64,000 nt of DNA from JAJCYL01 sp965206015 (GTDB lineage: Bacteria > Bacteroidota > Bacteroidia > Cytophagales > Cyclobacteriaceae): positions 868,001 to 932,000 of the forward strand of contig CBDBIW010000016.1 of NCBI GenBank assembly GCA_965206015.1. Reading direction: 5' to 3'. Below are positions 24,970 to 34,475 of this stretch, in pieces. Every line of letters starts with the position of its first letter. The first letter of the stretch is position 1. The notes beneath the pieces were generated by a model, which was not told the DNA's origin, did no database searches, and saw nothing but the letters and a program-made list of their open reading frames with translations. Made by a program: the position numbers and the translations under genes.

Positions 24970-26643
24970 ATGGAATTAAATAAATACAGCAAAACACTCA
25001 CTCAAGATGAGACACAGCCGGGATCGCAGGCAATGTTGTACGCAATTGGGATGACAGAGGAGGACATGTCGAAACCTCAGATTGGCATAGCGAGTACTGG
25101 CTATGACGGCAACCCTTGCAACATGCATTTAAATGGGTTGGCAGCAGAAATCAAATCCAATGTTAATCAAAATGACATGGTAGGTTTGATTTTCAACACA
25201 ATTGGCATGAGTGATGGAATCTCAATGGGAACGACAGGCATGAGTTACAGCCTGCCTTCTCGAGAAATTATCGCCGATTCCATTGAAACAGTTGTTCAGG
25301 CTCAATTCTACGACGGATTAGTTACTGTGGTCGGATGCGACAAAAATATGCCAGGCGCAATGATAGGCATGGCCAGGTTGAATAGGCCTTCAATATTAGT
25401 CTATGGAGGAACAATTGCCCCAGGATGCTATAAGGGAGAAGATCTTAACATAGTTTCAGCATTTGAGGCACTAGGCCAAAAATATGCTGGTGAACTTAGT
25501 ACTGAGGATTTTAAAGGCGTAGTCAGAAATGCTTGTCCTGGTGCAGGAGCTTGTGGTGGAATGTACACTGCCAATACAATGTCATCTGCCATAGAAGCTA
25601 TGGGCATGAGCTTACCCTTCAGTGCTTCTAATCCTGCGGTAAGTGAAGACAAAAACGAGGAATGTCGGAATGTCGGTCAATACCTCTATAAGCTCCTTGA
25701 AAAGGAGATTAAACCACTGGACATCTTGACTATAAAATCATTCAAAAATGCAATATCAGTGGTTGTAGCTTTAGGTGGGTCTACCAATGCTGTTTTGCAC
25801 TTACTTGCCATGGCCAAGGCAGCGCGTGTACAATTAACTATTGATGACTTTAAAGAAATTTCTGACAGAACGCCATTTATCGCAGATTTAAAACCGAGTG
25901 GTAAGTACTTGATGGAAGACCTTCATAAGGTAGGTGGTGTTCCAGCGGTAATGAAATTATTGCTGAAGGAAGGATACTTACATCCCGATTGTTTAACAGT
26001 GACGGGTAAAACTGTTGCTGAAAATCTTGATGAAGTCGCACCCTTAGCTGAAGGTCAAAAAGTGATTATGCCGGTAGGTCAGCCCATTAAAAAAACAGGT
26101 CACTTGAGAGTGCTCTATGGAAATTTGGCCCCCGGAGGTGCGGTGGCCAAAATTACTGGTAAAGAAGGTGAGATGTTTACTGGCACCGCCAGAGTATTTG
26201 AGGATGAATTCACTACCAACGATGGCATTCTTTCCGGTAAAGTTAAAGCTGGAGATGTTGTTGTAATTAGGAATATAGGACCCAAAGGAGGCCCTGGAAT
26301 GCCCGAAATGCTCAAACCAACTTCTGCAATTATGGGCAAGGGACTTGGAAAATCTGTTGCGCTGATTACCGATGGAAGATTCTCTGGAGGGACTCATGGA
26401 TTTGTTGTTGGTCACATTACTCCTGAAGCTGTTGAGGGTGGATTAATTGGGCTTCTTGAAGACGGTGACGAAATAACTATTGACGCAGTCAATGACACCA
26501 TAAAAGCCCATCTCTCTGAACTGGAGATTGAAAAGAGAAAGAAAAATTGGAGTAAGCCAAAACCAAAGGCAATAAACGGATACCTGTTCAAATACAGTAA
26601 ACTAGTTTCTACGGCTTCAGAAGGCTGTGTAACCGACGAATAA
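24970..26643 (+). CDS. ilvD: Dihydroxy-acid dehydratase
   Basis: 557 residues. The third enzyme of isoleucine and valine synthesis: it dehydrates the dihydroxy acids to 2-oxo acids, using an iron-sulfur cluster. Cluster ligands are visible in YDGNPCNMHL (Cys 50), VVGCDKNMPGAM and ACPGAGACGGMYTANTM. Substrate and Mg motifs GMSDGISMGTTGMSYSLPSR and TDGRFSGGTHGFVVGH are intact. An upstream in-frame ATG at 24943 lies inside the terminator hairpin, so ATG 24970 is the better start. The next gene, ilvB, begins 1 base after the stop. Confidence 0.97.
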   Translation: MELNKYSKTLTQDETQPGSQAMLYAIGMTEEDMSKPQIGIASTGYDGNPCNMHLNGLAAEIKSNVNQNDMVGLIFNTIGMSDGISMGTTGMSYSLPSREIIADSIETVVQAQFYDGLVTVVGCDKNMPGAMIGMARLNRPSILVYGGTIAPGCYKGEDLNIVSAFEALGQKYAGELSTEDFKGVVRNACPGAGACGGMYTANTMSSAIEAMGMSLPFSASNPAVSEDKNEECRNVGQYLYKLLEKEIKPLDILTIKSFKNAISVVVALGGSTNAVLHLLAMAKAARVQLTIDDFKEISDRTPFIADLKPSGKYLMEDLHKVGGVPAVMKLLLKEGYLHPDCLTVTGKTVAENLDEVAPLAEGQKVIMPVGQPIKKTGHLRVLYGNLAPGGAVAKITGKEGEMFTGTARVFEDEFTTNDGILSGKVKAGDVVVIRNIGPKGGPGMPEMLKPTSAIMGKGLGKSVALITDGRFSGGTHGFVVGHITPEAVEGGLIGLLEDGDEITIDAVNDTIKAHLSELEIEKRKKNWSKPKPKAINGYLFKYSKLVSTASEGCVTDE

Positions 26644-26644
26644 T

Positions 26645-28378
26645 ATGAACACACCGACATTGACACTATATTCTGTTGAATCAAAGAAAAGCAAGTCACT
26701 TACCGGATCAGAGGCGGTTATTCAGTCTCTCATAGCCGAAGGAGTGGATACTATTTTCGGTTATCCGGGTGGTGCAATCATGCCCATTTACGATACCCTG
26801 TATCATTATGAGGACCAGATAAAACATATACTGGTACGACATGAACAAGGTGCTGTTCATGCTGCGCAAGGCTACTCCAGGGTCACTGGAAAAACAGGTG
26901 TTTGTTTGGCAACTTCAGGTCCGGGGGCAACCAATCTTATCACCGGTATTGCAGATGCCCAGACTGACTCAACTCCATTGGTTTGCATCACTGGCCAGGT
27001 CCCCTCCCCTTTATTAGGAACCGATGCTTTCCAGGAAACGGATGTGGTAGGAATATCAATGCCAGTAACTAAATGGAATTATCAGGTTACACGACCTGAG
27101 GAAATACCAGAAGCAATATCACGAGCATTCTACATTGCTAATTCTGGTCGACCTGGTCCCGTCTTAATCGATATAACCAAAGATGCACAATTTGGGGAAT
27201 TTGAGTTTGAATACAAAAAATGTGAGCGCATTCGAAGTTATCAACCTTATCCGTCATTAATCATGGAGAAGGTGGAGGAAGCCGCTGAATTGATTAATAA
27301 TGCAAAAAAGCCCTACCTCTTAATTGGTCATGGCATTCTCATCAGCCAGGCGCAAAAACAGTTAACTCAATTTGTCGAGAAATCTGGAATTCCCTTTGCC
27401 TCTACGCTATTAGGCTTGTCGGCAATGCCAGATGATCACCCTTTGTATGTTGGCTATCTGGGAATGCACGGAAATTATGGGCCCAATGTGAAAACCAATG
27501 AATGTGATGTTCTGATTGCCATCGGAATGCGATTTGATGACAGGGTTACCGGTAATTTAGCGTCCTATGCAAAGCAAGCCAAAGTTATTCACGTTGAAAT
27601 TGATCCTTCAGAGATTGATAAAAATGTGAAAACTGATGTTGCAATTAATGCAGATGCGAAAGTTGCACTGATGGCCCTGACTGACAAGGTAAATCAAAAT
27701 TCACATGAGAAATGGATAGCAGAATTTTATCAATGTGATGCAGAAGAGTATGAAAAAGTGATTCGAAATGAAATGAATCCAACTTCTGATACGCTTAGAA
27801 TGGCGGAAGTGATCCAGATGCTTAGTGAAAAAACTAAGGGCGAAGCTATTGTTGTTACTGATGTTGGTCAACACCAAATGGTCACATCCAGATATTATAA
27901 ATTCAAGCAGACCGATAGTAATGTTACTTCGGGAGGGCTGGGAACAATGGGGTTTGCACTACCGGCAGCCATGGGCGCAAAGTTAGCCCAACCAGACAGA
28001 GAGGTAATTGCCATCATTGGAGACGGAGGATTTCAGATGACATTGCAAGAGCTAGGTACAATTTTCCAATATGATATAGATGTCAAGATTATAATACTAA
28101 ACAACAGCTTTTTGGGCATGGTAAGACAATGGCAGCAACTTTTCTTTGATAAGAGATACTCCTTTACTGAAATGACTAGCCCAAATTATCAATTGCTGGG
28201 CCAAACTTATGGCATTGAAAATAAAAAAGTGGAAAGACGGGATGATCTTGAGAAATCCATCGATGATTTATTGAACCATAAGGACTCCTACTTGTTAGAA
28301 GTCGTGGTTGAAAAAGAAGAGAACGTTTTCCCAATGGTTCCTTCCGGAGCCTCTGTTGCGGATATTAGATTAGAATAA
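26645..28378 (+). CDS. ilvB: Acetolactate synthase, large (catalytic) subunit
   Basis: 577 residues. It condenses two pyruvates, or pyruvate with 2-oxobutyrate, using ThDP, Mg and FAD. The glutamate that activates ThDP is in LVRHEQGAVHAAQGYSRVTG. The FAD/central domain (IGMRFDDRVTGNLASYA) and the ThDP-Mg motif (IIGDGGFQMTLQELGTIFQY, ending NNSFLGMVRQWQ) are all present. The extra 20 residues at the N-terminus (MNTPTLTLYSVESKKSKSLT) are polar and variable. It is followed by its regulatory subunit. Confidence 0.97.
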   Translation: MNTPTLTLYSVESKKSKSLTGSEAVIQSLIAEGVDTIFGYPGGAIMPIYDTLYHYEDQIKHILVRHEQGAVHAAQGYSRVTGKTGVCLATSGPGATNLITGIADAQTDSTPLVCITGQVPSPLLGTDAFQETDVVGISMPVTKWNYQVTRPEEIPEAISRAFYIANSGRPGPVLIDITKDAQFGEFEFEYKKCERIRSYQPYPSLIMEKVEEAAELINNAKKPYLLIGHGILISQAQKQLTQFVEKSGIPFASTLLGLSAMPDDHPLYVGYLGMHGNYGPNVKTNECDVLIAIGMRFDDRVTGNLASYAKQAKVIHVEIDPSEIDKNVKTDVAINADAKVALMALTDKVNQNSHEKWIAEFYQCDAEEYEKVIRNEMNPTSDTLRMAEVIQMLSEKTKGEAIVVTDVGQHQMVTSRYYKFKQTDSNVTSGGLGTMGFALPAAMGAKLAQPDREVIAIIGDGGFQMTLQELGTIFQYDIDVKIIILNNSFLGMVRQWQQLFFDKRYSFTEMTSPNYQLLGQTYGIENKKVERRDDLEKSIDDLLNHKDSYLLEVVVEKEENVFPMVPSGASVADIRLE

Positions 28379-28407
28379 GGCAATGCTAAAGCTAATAACA
28401 TTAGAAA

Positions 28408-28974
28408 ATGACGAATAATACAAAACCATATACACTCTCTGTACTTACCGAGGATAAAGCAGGCTTACTGAATCATTTGACAATCATCTTTACCAGAAGG
28501 AAGATCAATATTGATAGTTTAAACGTGTCATTAACGGAAGTTCAGGGAGTTAGCCGTTTTACAATAGTGGCTCAAACGACGAGTGAAATGGCAGAGAAGG
28601 TGATTAAGCAAGTTAGAAAATTGGTTGATGTCCTGGATGCCTTCATATATGAAGAGGATCAAATCCATTACCAGGAGATAGCCCTCTACAAAGTTCCCAC
28701 GAAAATATTCCTCAAAGGGAATAAGATGGAAACACTAGTAAGAACTAACGGAGCTCGGATTTTGGTCATTGAAGAAGGTTACATTGTTATCGAAAAAACC
28801 GGTCATAAAGAAGAGACGCAGGAGATGTTTAATAAACTCGAACCCTATGGAGTTTTAGAGTTTGTCAGATCAGGTCGCGTAGCAATATCGATGTCAAAAA
28901 GAAAGACATCAACATTGATAGAAGAATTAGAATCATCGACAGCTAATAAACTGTCATTGCAAATATCAGAATAA
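28408..28974 (+). CDS. ilvN: Acetolactate synthase, small (regulatory) subunit
   Basis: 188 residues. It binds valine and controls the large subunit. The N-terminal ACT domain is clear (YTLSVLTEDKAGLLNHLTII, RRKINIDSLNVSLTEVQGVS, RFTIVAQT). The C-terminal domain (ARILVIEEGYIVIEKTGHKE, ETQEMFNKLEPYGVLEFVRS) is shorter than in E. coli IlvH and typical of Bacteroidota. A start at 28408 leaves a 29-base gap to ilvB. Confidence 0.93.
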   Translation: MTNNTKPYTLSVLTEDKAGLLNHLTIIFTRRKINIDSLNVSLTEVQGVSRFTIVAQTTSEMAEKVIKQVRKLVDVLDAFIYEEDQIHYQEIALYKVPTKIFLKGNKMETLVRTNGARILVIEEGYIVIEKTGHKEETQEMFNKLEPYGVLEFVRSGRVAISMSKRKTSTLIEELESSTANKLSLQISE

Positions 28975-29016
28975 CCCAATCACTTTGAATTAACACATTT
29001 AACAAATAGTAAAAAA

Positions 29017-30084
29017 ATGGCAAAGATTAATTTTGGAAGCGTAGAAGAAAACGTTGTAACCAGAAAAGAATTTCCCCTTGACAAAGCCCGTGAAACATTA
29101 AAAGATGAAACAATCGCAATTATTGGCTACGGCGTCCAGGGACCCGGTCAGGCATTGAACCTGAAAGACAATGGTTTCAATGCTATTGTCGGTCAACGCA
29201 AAGACAGTAAAACCTGGGACAAAGCAGTTGCAGATGGCTGGACAGAAGGTGTAAATCTTTTTGATATTGCTGAAGCTTGTCAAAAAGGTACAATAATCCA
29301 ATACTTGTTATCTGATGCAGGGCAAATTGCAGTTTGGCCAACCGTCAAGGAAAATCTATCCGCAGGAGATGCGTTATATTTCTCACATGGATTTGGAGTA
29401 ACCTACAAGGAGCAAACTGGTATTATTCCACCAGATGATGTAGACGTAATTTTGGTTGCTCCAAAGGGCTCTGGAACCAGCTTGAGAAGACTATTCCTTG
29501 CGGGATCAGGCCTGAACTCTAGCTATGCAATCTTCCAGGATGTTACAGGGAAAGCCTGGGAAAGAGTTATAAGTCTTGGAATAGGTGTAGGATCAGGCTA
29601 TTTATTTGAAACTGATTTTAAAAAAGAAGTATTCAGTGATTTAACTGGAGAAAGAGGTAGTCTGATGGGTGCCATTCAGGGGCTCTTTGCTGCACAATAT
29701 GATCTTTTAAGAAAGAGAGGACACTCCCCTTCAGAAGCATTTAATGAAACTGTCGAGGAAGCAACTCAATCTCTTTATCCTTTGGTAGCTGAAAACGGTA
29801 TGGACTGGATGTATGCCAACTGTTCCACTACCGCCCAAAGAGGGGCACTGGATTGGTGGAAAAAATTCCGAGATGCCGTGGCACCTGTTTTTGAAGAACT
29901 TTACGATAGTGTGGCAACAGGCAATGAAGCGAAAATTACCATTGAAGCAAACAGGCAATCAGATTATAGAACAGGCTTGAATCAGGAGTTAGACGAATTG
30001 AGAAATTCGGAAATGTGGCAAGCGGGTAAGGCTGTAAGAAAATTGAGACCTGAAAACGCAAAAGTAGAGTCGCTACAGGATTAA
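29017..30084 (+). CDS. ilvC: Ketol-acid reductoisomerase
   Basis: 355 residues, the short class I type. It isomerises and reduces acetolactate with Mg and NADPH. The Rossmann motif is IIGYGVQGPGQALNLKDNGF; the loop VGQRKDSKTW, with Arg, Lys and Ser, fits NADPH preference. Metal-binding Asp/Glu are in FSDLTGERGSLMGAIQGLFA, and NGMDWMYANCSTTAQRGALD closes the knotted C-terminal domain. It is fourth in the operon, 42 bases after ilvN. Confidence 0.97.
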   Translation: MAKINFGSVEENVVTRKEFPLDKARETLKDETIAIIGYGVQGPGQALNLKDNGFNAIVGQRKDSKTWDKAVADGWTEGVNLFDIAEACQKGTIIQYLLSDAGQIAVWPTVKENLSAGDALYFSHGFGVTYKEQTGIIPPDDVDVILVAPKGSGTSLRRLFLAGSGLNSSYAIFQDVTGKAWERVISLGIGVGSGYLFETDFKKEVFSDLTGERGSLMGAIQGLFAAQYDLLRKRGHSPSEAFNETVEEATQSLYPLVAENGMDWMYANCSTTAQRGALDWWKKFRDAVAPVFEELYDSVATGNEAKITIEANRQSDYRTGLNQELDELRNSEMWQAGKAVRKLRPENAKVESLQD

Positions 30085-30194
30085 CCTATCACATCCTCTG
30101 AATTTCACCTCTAACTGGAGAGTAAATCTCGTTTAGGTTAACCGAATTTACTTCCCATTTGAGGCGGCCAGGGAGATGTTTTGAAATTGTAACA

Positions 30195-31457
30195 ATGCAA
30201 ACAGAATTAAAACAGACGATATCGCTTGACAATATCCGAACCGCAAGGGAAGGACTGAAAGGTGTTGCGCAAGAAACACCTCTTCAATTCAATGCTGGCC
30301 TTTCTGAAAAATTCGGGGCTAATATTTATCTTAAAAGAGAGGATTTCCAGACTGTTCGCTCTTATAAAATCAGAGGAGCTTATAACAAGATCAATAGTTT
30401 ATCAAATCTTGAAAAAGAGAATGGCATAGTTGCTGCAAGTGCCGGTAACCATGCTCAAGGTGTTGCATTATCTTGTAGCATACTCGGTATTCATGGCCAA
30501 ATTTTCATGCCAGGTACCACCACGGCCCAAAAGGTCAACAAAGTAAGATCGTTCGGTAAAACTGATGCAGAAGTTGTTCTCATTGGTGATACGTTCGATG
30601 ATGCTTATGCAGAGGCACTGAAGGTATGTGAACAATCTGGGAAAGCATTCATCCATCCATTCGAAGATCCAAAAGTGATCGAGGGACAAGCTACCATTGG
30701 GCTTGAAATTATTGAACAGTGCAATGTGCCCATTGATTATCTAATTCTACCTATTGGCGGCGGGGGCCTTTCAGCTGGTGTAGGAACAGTATTCTCCACT
30801 TTAAGCCCACAGACAAAGGTGATTGGTATTGAACCAAAAGGAGCTCCTGCTATGTTCACTTCAATTCAGAATGGGCATAATATCACTCTTGATCACATTG
30901 ATAAATTCGTTGACGGAGCGGCAGTCCACAAAGTGGGTGAGCTAAACTATCAATTGTGCAAAAACATTTTCGAAAAGGTTGAATTGGTAGATGAAGGTAA
31001 AGTTTGCACAACCGTTCTTGAACTCTATAATGAAGAAGGAATAATTGTAGAACCCGCTGGGGCACTTGCCACAGCCTCACTCAAACAGCTTGATAGCGAG
31101 TTAAGGGGAAAAAATGTGATCGTGATGGTGAGTGGTGGGAATAATGACATTGTTCGTATGGCTGAGATCAAAGAGAGATCATTACTATACGAAGGCCTCA
31201 AACAATATTTTATTATTGACTTTCCACAAAGAGCTGGAGCTCTTAGGGAGTTTCTTACCAAGGTACTGGGCCCAAAGGATGACATCTGCTTTTTCGAATA
31301 TGCCAAAAAGACTAATCGTGAAAATGGGCCTGCAGTTATTGGAATCGAGTTGATAACAAAGGACAACCTGAAAGGTCTTTTAAGTAGAATGCAGGAATTT
31401 AAATTCGATTACAAGCTTCTAAATGGTGATCAAAAATTGTTTGGCATTTTGATCTAA
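30195..31457 (+). CDS. ilvA: Threonine dehydratase (biosynthetic)
   Basis: 420 residues from ATG 30195; upstream in-frame codons from 30159 are not conserved-looking. It deaminates threonine to 2-oxobutyrate, the entry to isoleucine, with PLP on Lys 58 (RSYKIRGAYN). The phosphate loop GGGGLSAGV and the ACT-like regulatory C-terminus (FIIDFPQRAGALREFLTKVL) are present. A 110-base gap with a weak hairpin (AGTAAAT at 30121-30127 and its complement at 30146-30152) separates it from ilvC, so it may have its own promoter as well. The stop overlaps that of a convergent small gene by 3 bases. Confidence 0.95.
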   Translation: MQTELKQTISLDNIRTAREGLKGVAQETPLQFNAGLSEKFGANIYLKREDFQTVRSYKIRGAYNKINSLSNLEKENGIVAASAGNHAQGVALSCSILGIHGQIFMPGTTTAQKVNKVRSFGKTDAEVVLIGDTFDDAYAEALKVCEQSGKAFIHPFEDPKVIEGQATIGLEIIEQCNVPIDYLILPIGGGGLSAGVGTVFSTLSPQTKVIGIEPKGAPAMFTSIQNGHNITLDHIDKFVDGAAVHKVGELNYQLCKNIFEKVELVDEGKVCTTVLELYNEEGIIVEPAGALATASLKQLDSELRGKNVIVMVSGGNNDIVRMAEIKERSLLYEGLKQYFIIDFPQRAGALREFLTKVLGPKDDICFFEYAKKTNRENGPAVIGIELITKDNLKGLLSRMQEFKFDYKLLNGDQKLFGILI

Positions 31458-31585
31458 CTGGTTAAAAATAACATTCCAACAGTTATAATGAATAATAGTG
31501 CAAAAACTGTGAGGGTTACTTGTTCTCTATTTTCGTGCTTGTGAGCCGCATTTTCAATTAGGCCTTTTTTATTGGTGACTTTCAT
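31454..31585 (-). CDS. Small membrane protein (43 residues)
   Basis: ATG 31585 to TAG 31456-31454. The N-terminal half is hydrophilic (MKVTNKKGLIENAAHKHENR) and the C-terminal half is one membrane helix (FALLFIITVGMLFL), so it is likely a single-pass inner-membrane peptide with its N-terminus inside. The reading frame fits exactly between ilvA and the next promoter region; its stop overlaps the ilvA stop in the four bases CTAA. No family name known to me. It is too short for many gene finders. Confidence 0.6.
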   Translation of the reverse strand: MKVTNKKGLIENAAHKHENREQVTLTVFALLFIITVGMLFLTS

Positions 31586-31776
31586 TATTCTCAATTAAAC
31601 GTAATAGGATAATATTTAGTATTATTTGTCTTATTGAAAACCTGGTGATGAACAGTTGGCAATTGTCATGCCAACTTTTAATTCCAACTTATAAAGAATG
31701 TCACCCATTTATATTGCGATAATTTTTTTACACCATCTCCGATTGCTATAATTTGGCGCAACAATAGCAACCATTA

Positions 31777-33138
31777 ATGAAGACTGTACTAATCCTTGGT
31801 GCTGGTAAATCCGCTTCCTCACTGATAGAATACCTTTTAAATCAGAGTATTGAACATGGGTGGAAGATCAGGGTCTGTGAAGCCAACCTGAAACTTGCCG
31901 AGGAATGTTTAAAAGGTCACGAAAACGGGGAAGCTATTTCTTTTGATATCAATGATGACACTCAGAGAAAAGAAGAAGTTGGCAGAGCTGATATAGCAAT
32001 AAGCATGCTACCGGCCAGTTTTCACTTTCTAACAGCAAAAACCTGCGCTGAATTAGGCGTGAATATGCTTACCGCCTCTTACATCACCCATGGAATCAAA
32101 GTACTAGACAAAGCATTCAGCTCCAAGGGGAAGGTACTGATTATGGAATGTGGCCTCGATCCTGGAATTGATCATATGTCCGGAATGCGTGTACTCGACA
32201 AGATAAAACTGGATGGCCACCAACTCAAAGGATTTGAGACATTTACCGGTGGTCTGCTTGCTCCCAATGAAGATGACAACCCATGGCAATACAAATTTAC
32301 CTGGAACCCAAGAAATGTTGTTTTAGCCGGTCAGGGTATTGTTAAGTTCATTCAGAACGGTAAGCTCAAGTACATCCCCTATTCACGACTTTTTCGCCGT
32401 TATGAAATGATCCACATTCCAGCTTACGGATATTTTGAGGGCTACGCCAATCGTGATTCATTACAGTACCTGGATGTATATAATCTGGATGGAATAGAAA
32501 CCTTGTACAGGGGAACACTCCGTAGACCGGGATTCTGTAAAGCCTGGAATGTTTTCATCCAGCTAGGCGCAACAGACGATTCCTATCAAATGGAGGGTGT
32601 TGGTGATATGAGTCATCGGGAATTCATCAACTCGTTTCTCTATTACAATCCACATGACTCGGTAGAGTTGAAGCTGGCACATTATCTTAATATTGATCTC
32701 GAAGCTGAAGTGATGCATAGGCTCAAATGGCTCGGGATTTTTGAAGATGAATTGATTGGGCTTCAAGAGGGCACCCCGGCTCAGATTTTGGAGCATATTC
32801 TGAAGAAGAAATGGACTTTGAGACCTGATGAAAAGGATATGATTATCATGTGGCACAAATTCGATTTTTTGGATGGAGAGAAGTATCGCCAGATACAGTC
32901 ACATATGGTAATTGAAGGTAAGGACTCCAGAAGTACTGCTATGAGCTTAACCGTAGGACTACCGCTGGGCATTGCTACCAAAATGGTGCTCACTGGCCAA
33001 ATCAAAACTTCAGGAGTACAAATACCTGCCAAGAAAGAAATTTATGATCCGATATTGACCGAACTGGAGAAATACGGGATTACATTTTCTGAAAATGAAA
33101 TGGATCCTCAATCATCACAATCCGTGCCATTCAGTTGA
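31777..33138 (+). CDS. Saccharopine dehydrogenase-like oxidoreductase
   Basis: 453 residues. The N-terminal Rossmann fold starts at once (VLILGAGKSASSLIEYLLNQ), with DIAISMLPASFH and NMLTASYITHGIKVLDK, and the C-terminal dimerisation/substrate domain follows (MECGLDPGIDHMSGMRVLDK, TFTGGLLAPNEDDNPWQYKF). The family reduces or oxidises saccharopine or related opine-like amino acids with NAD(P)H. A role in lysine breakdown is the simplest guess, though no lysine-ketoglutarate reductase partner is nearby. The stop is followed 1 base later by the RNase H gene. Confidence 0.9.
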   Translation: MKTVLILGAGKSASSLIEYLLNQSIEHGWKIRVCEANLKLAEECLKGHENGEAISFDINDDTQRKEEVGRADIAISMLPASFHFLTAKTCAELGVNMLTASYITHGIKVLDKAFSSKGKVLIMECGLDPGIDHMSGMRVLDKIKLDGHQLKGFETFTGGLLAPNEDDNPWQYKFTWNPRNVVLAGQGIVKFIQNGKLKYIPYSRLFRRYEMIHIPAYGYFEGYANRDSLQYLDVYNLDGIETLYRGTLRRPGFCKAWNVFIQLGATDDSYQMEGVGDMSHREFINSFLYYNPHDSVELKLAHYLNIDLEAEVMHRLKWLGIFEDELIGLQEGTPAQILEHILKKKWTLRPDEKDMIIMWHKFDFLDGEKYRQIQSHMVIEGKDSRSTAMSLTVGLPLGIATKMVLTGQIKTSGVQIPAKKEIYDPILTELEKYGITFSENEMDPQSSQSVPFS

Positions 33139-33139
33139 T

Positions 33140-33772
33140 ATGGCAAAACCCAAATTTTACGTTGTTTGGTCCGGTACAAAGCCTGGAGTATATACGACCT
33201 GGGATGAATGCCAGAAGCAGATTAAAGGAGTTGAGGGGGCTAAGTTTAAGTCTTTCAAAACGAAGGAAATGGCCGAACAAGCTTTCAGAGGAAAAAGCGG
33301 GGATTATCTGGGCAAGAATGTAGTTGAAAATAATTTAACCCCTGAAGAGTTAAGACGAATTGGAAAGCCAATACTGGAAAGTATTGCGGTTGATGCGGCC
33401 AGTAGTTCTGCCACCAATGAAGTAGAGTACAAAGGTGTATATGTCAAAACAAGACACGTGATTTTCTTAAAAGGGCCTTACAAGGACGGAACTAATAACA
33501 TTGGCGAATTTTTGGCACTCGTTCACGCTCTGGGTTATTGTAAACAAAGAAATATTCACTTACCAATCTACACAGATAGTAGAACGGCCATGAGCTGGGT
33601 CAGAAATAAGATGGCCAAAACCAAACAGGAGCAAACCCTTGAAAATGGAAAGTTATTTGATCTCCTTGAACGGGCAGAAGATTGGCTCAAGAAAAACACT
33701 TATCGCAACAAGATTCTTAAATGGGAGACCCGGGCCTGGGGTGAAATTCCAGCTGATTTTGGAAGGAAGTGA
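33140..33772 (+). CDS. rnhA: Viroplasmin-type ribonuclease HI
   Basis: 210 residues from ATG 33140. The N-terminal viroplasmin (hybrid-binding) domain, KFYVVWSGTKPGVYTTWDEC then SFKTKEMAEQAFRGKSGDY, grips RNA/DNA hybrids. The RNase H fold follows, with catalytic Asp in IAVDAASSS, Glu in NNIGEFLALVHAL and Asp in PIYTDSRTAMSWV. It degrades RNA in hybrids in the cytoplasm. The two-domain form is the usual one in Bacteroidota. It ends 1 base from the convergent marC. Confidence 0.93.
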   Translation: MAKPKFYVVWSGTKPGVYTTWDECQKQIKGVEGAKFKSFKTKEMAEQAFRGKSGDYLGKNVVENNLTPEELRRIGKPILESIAVDAASSSATNEVEYKGVYVKTRHVIFLKGPYKDGTNNIGEFLALVHALGYCKQRNIHLPIYTDSRTAMSWVRNKMAKTKQEQTLENGKLFDLLERAEDWLKKNTYRNKILKWETRAWGEIPADFGRK

Positions 33773-33773
33773 T

Positions 33774-34358
33774 TTAAATTCCAGAGGTAATCGATAACAG
33801 AGTCGTTTTGAACAGCTTTATAGCAATAGAGAGCAATACAATTCCGAAAACTTTCCTTAGAATACTGAATCCGGCAGGTCCAATTTTTCGCTCCAGCCAA
33901 CCTGAAGTTTTCAAAACAAAATATACCAGGACCAAATTGATGAACACTCCTATCATGATGTTGGAGATTTGAAATTCAGCCCGCAAGGAAATAAGAGCGG
34001 TTAAGGTTCCGGCTCCGGCAATCAACGGAAACGCTATTGGTACTATTGAATGGCTTCCATCCTGAACCTCACCTGACTTAAAAAATTCCCGGCCCAATAC
34101 CATCTCCATCCCGATAATGAACATGACAAATGCTCCGGCGATAGCAAAAGATTCAATATCAATGCCAAAGAGTTCAAGAATCTTTTCTCCCAAATAAAGG
34201 AAGGTGATCATGATCAATCCCGCCACGATGGTGGCCTTTTCGGACTGGATATGACCAGACTCCTTTCTCAACTTGATAATCACCGGCACATTGCCTGGAA
34301 TATCAATTACAGAGAATAGAATCAAGGTGACAGAAAGAATTTCGGTAAAGTTGATCAT
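33774..34358 (-). CDS. MarC family integral membrane protein
   Basis: 194 residues with six membrane helices (for example ILSVTLILFSVIDIPGNVPV, ATIVAGLIMITFLYLGEKIL, IAFPLIAGAGTLTALISL). The motif IDIPGNVPVI is the hallmark of the MarC/UPF0056 family. The name comes from the mar locus of E. coli, but no antibiotic transport is proven; the function is unknown. It is monocistronic and convergent with rnhA. Confidence 0.92.
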   Translation of the reverse strand: MINFTEILSVTLILFSVIDIPGNVPVIIKLRKESGHIQSEKATIVAGLIMITFLYLGEKILELFGIDIESFAIAGAFVMFIIGMEMVLGREFFKSGEVQDGSHSIVPIAFPLIAGAGTLTALISLRAEFQISNIMIGVFINLVLVYFVLKTSGWLERKIGPAGFSILRKVFGIVLLSIAIKLFKTTLLSITSGI

Positions 34359-34475
34359 CGCTGTTTTGTAAAGATTGCAAAGGTATTGAGAATTTCAGTC
34401 TGGCAAGCTCATATACACCAATATTCCATTGAGTTCATGCCCGAAAATCTGAAGACAAATTAGCAAAGAGCGGGA

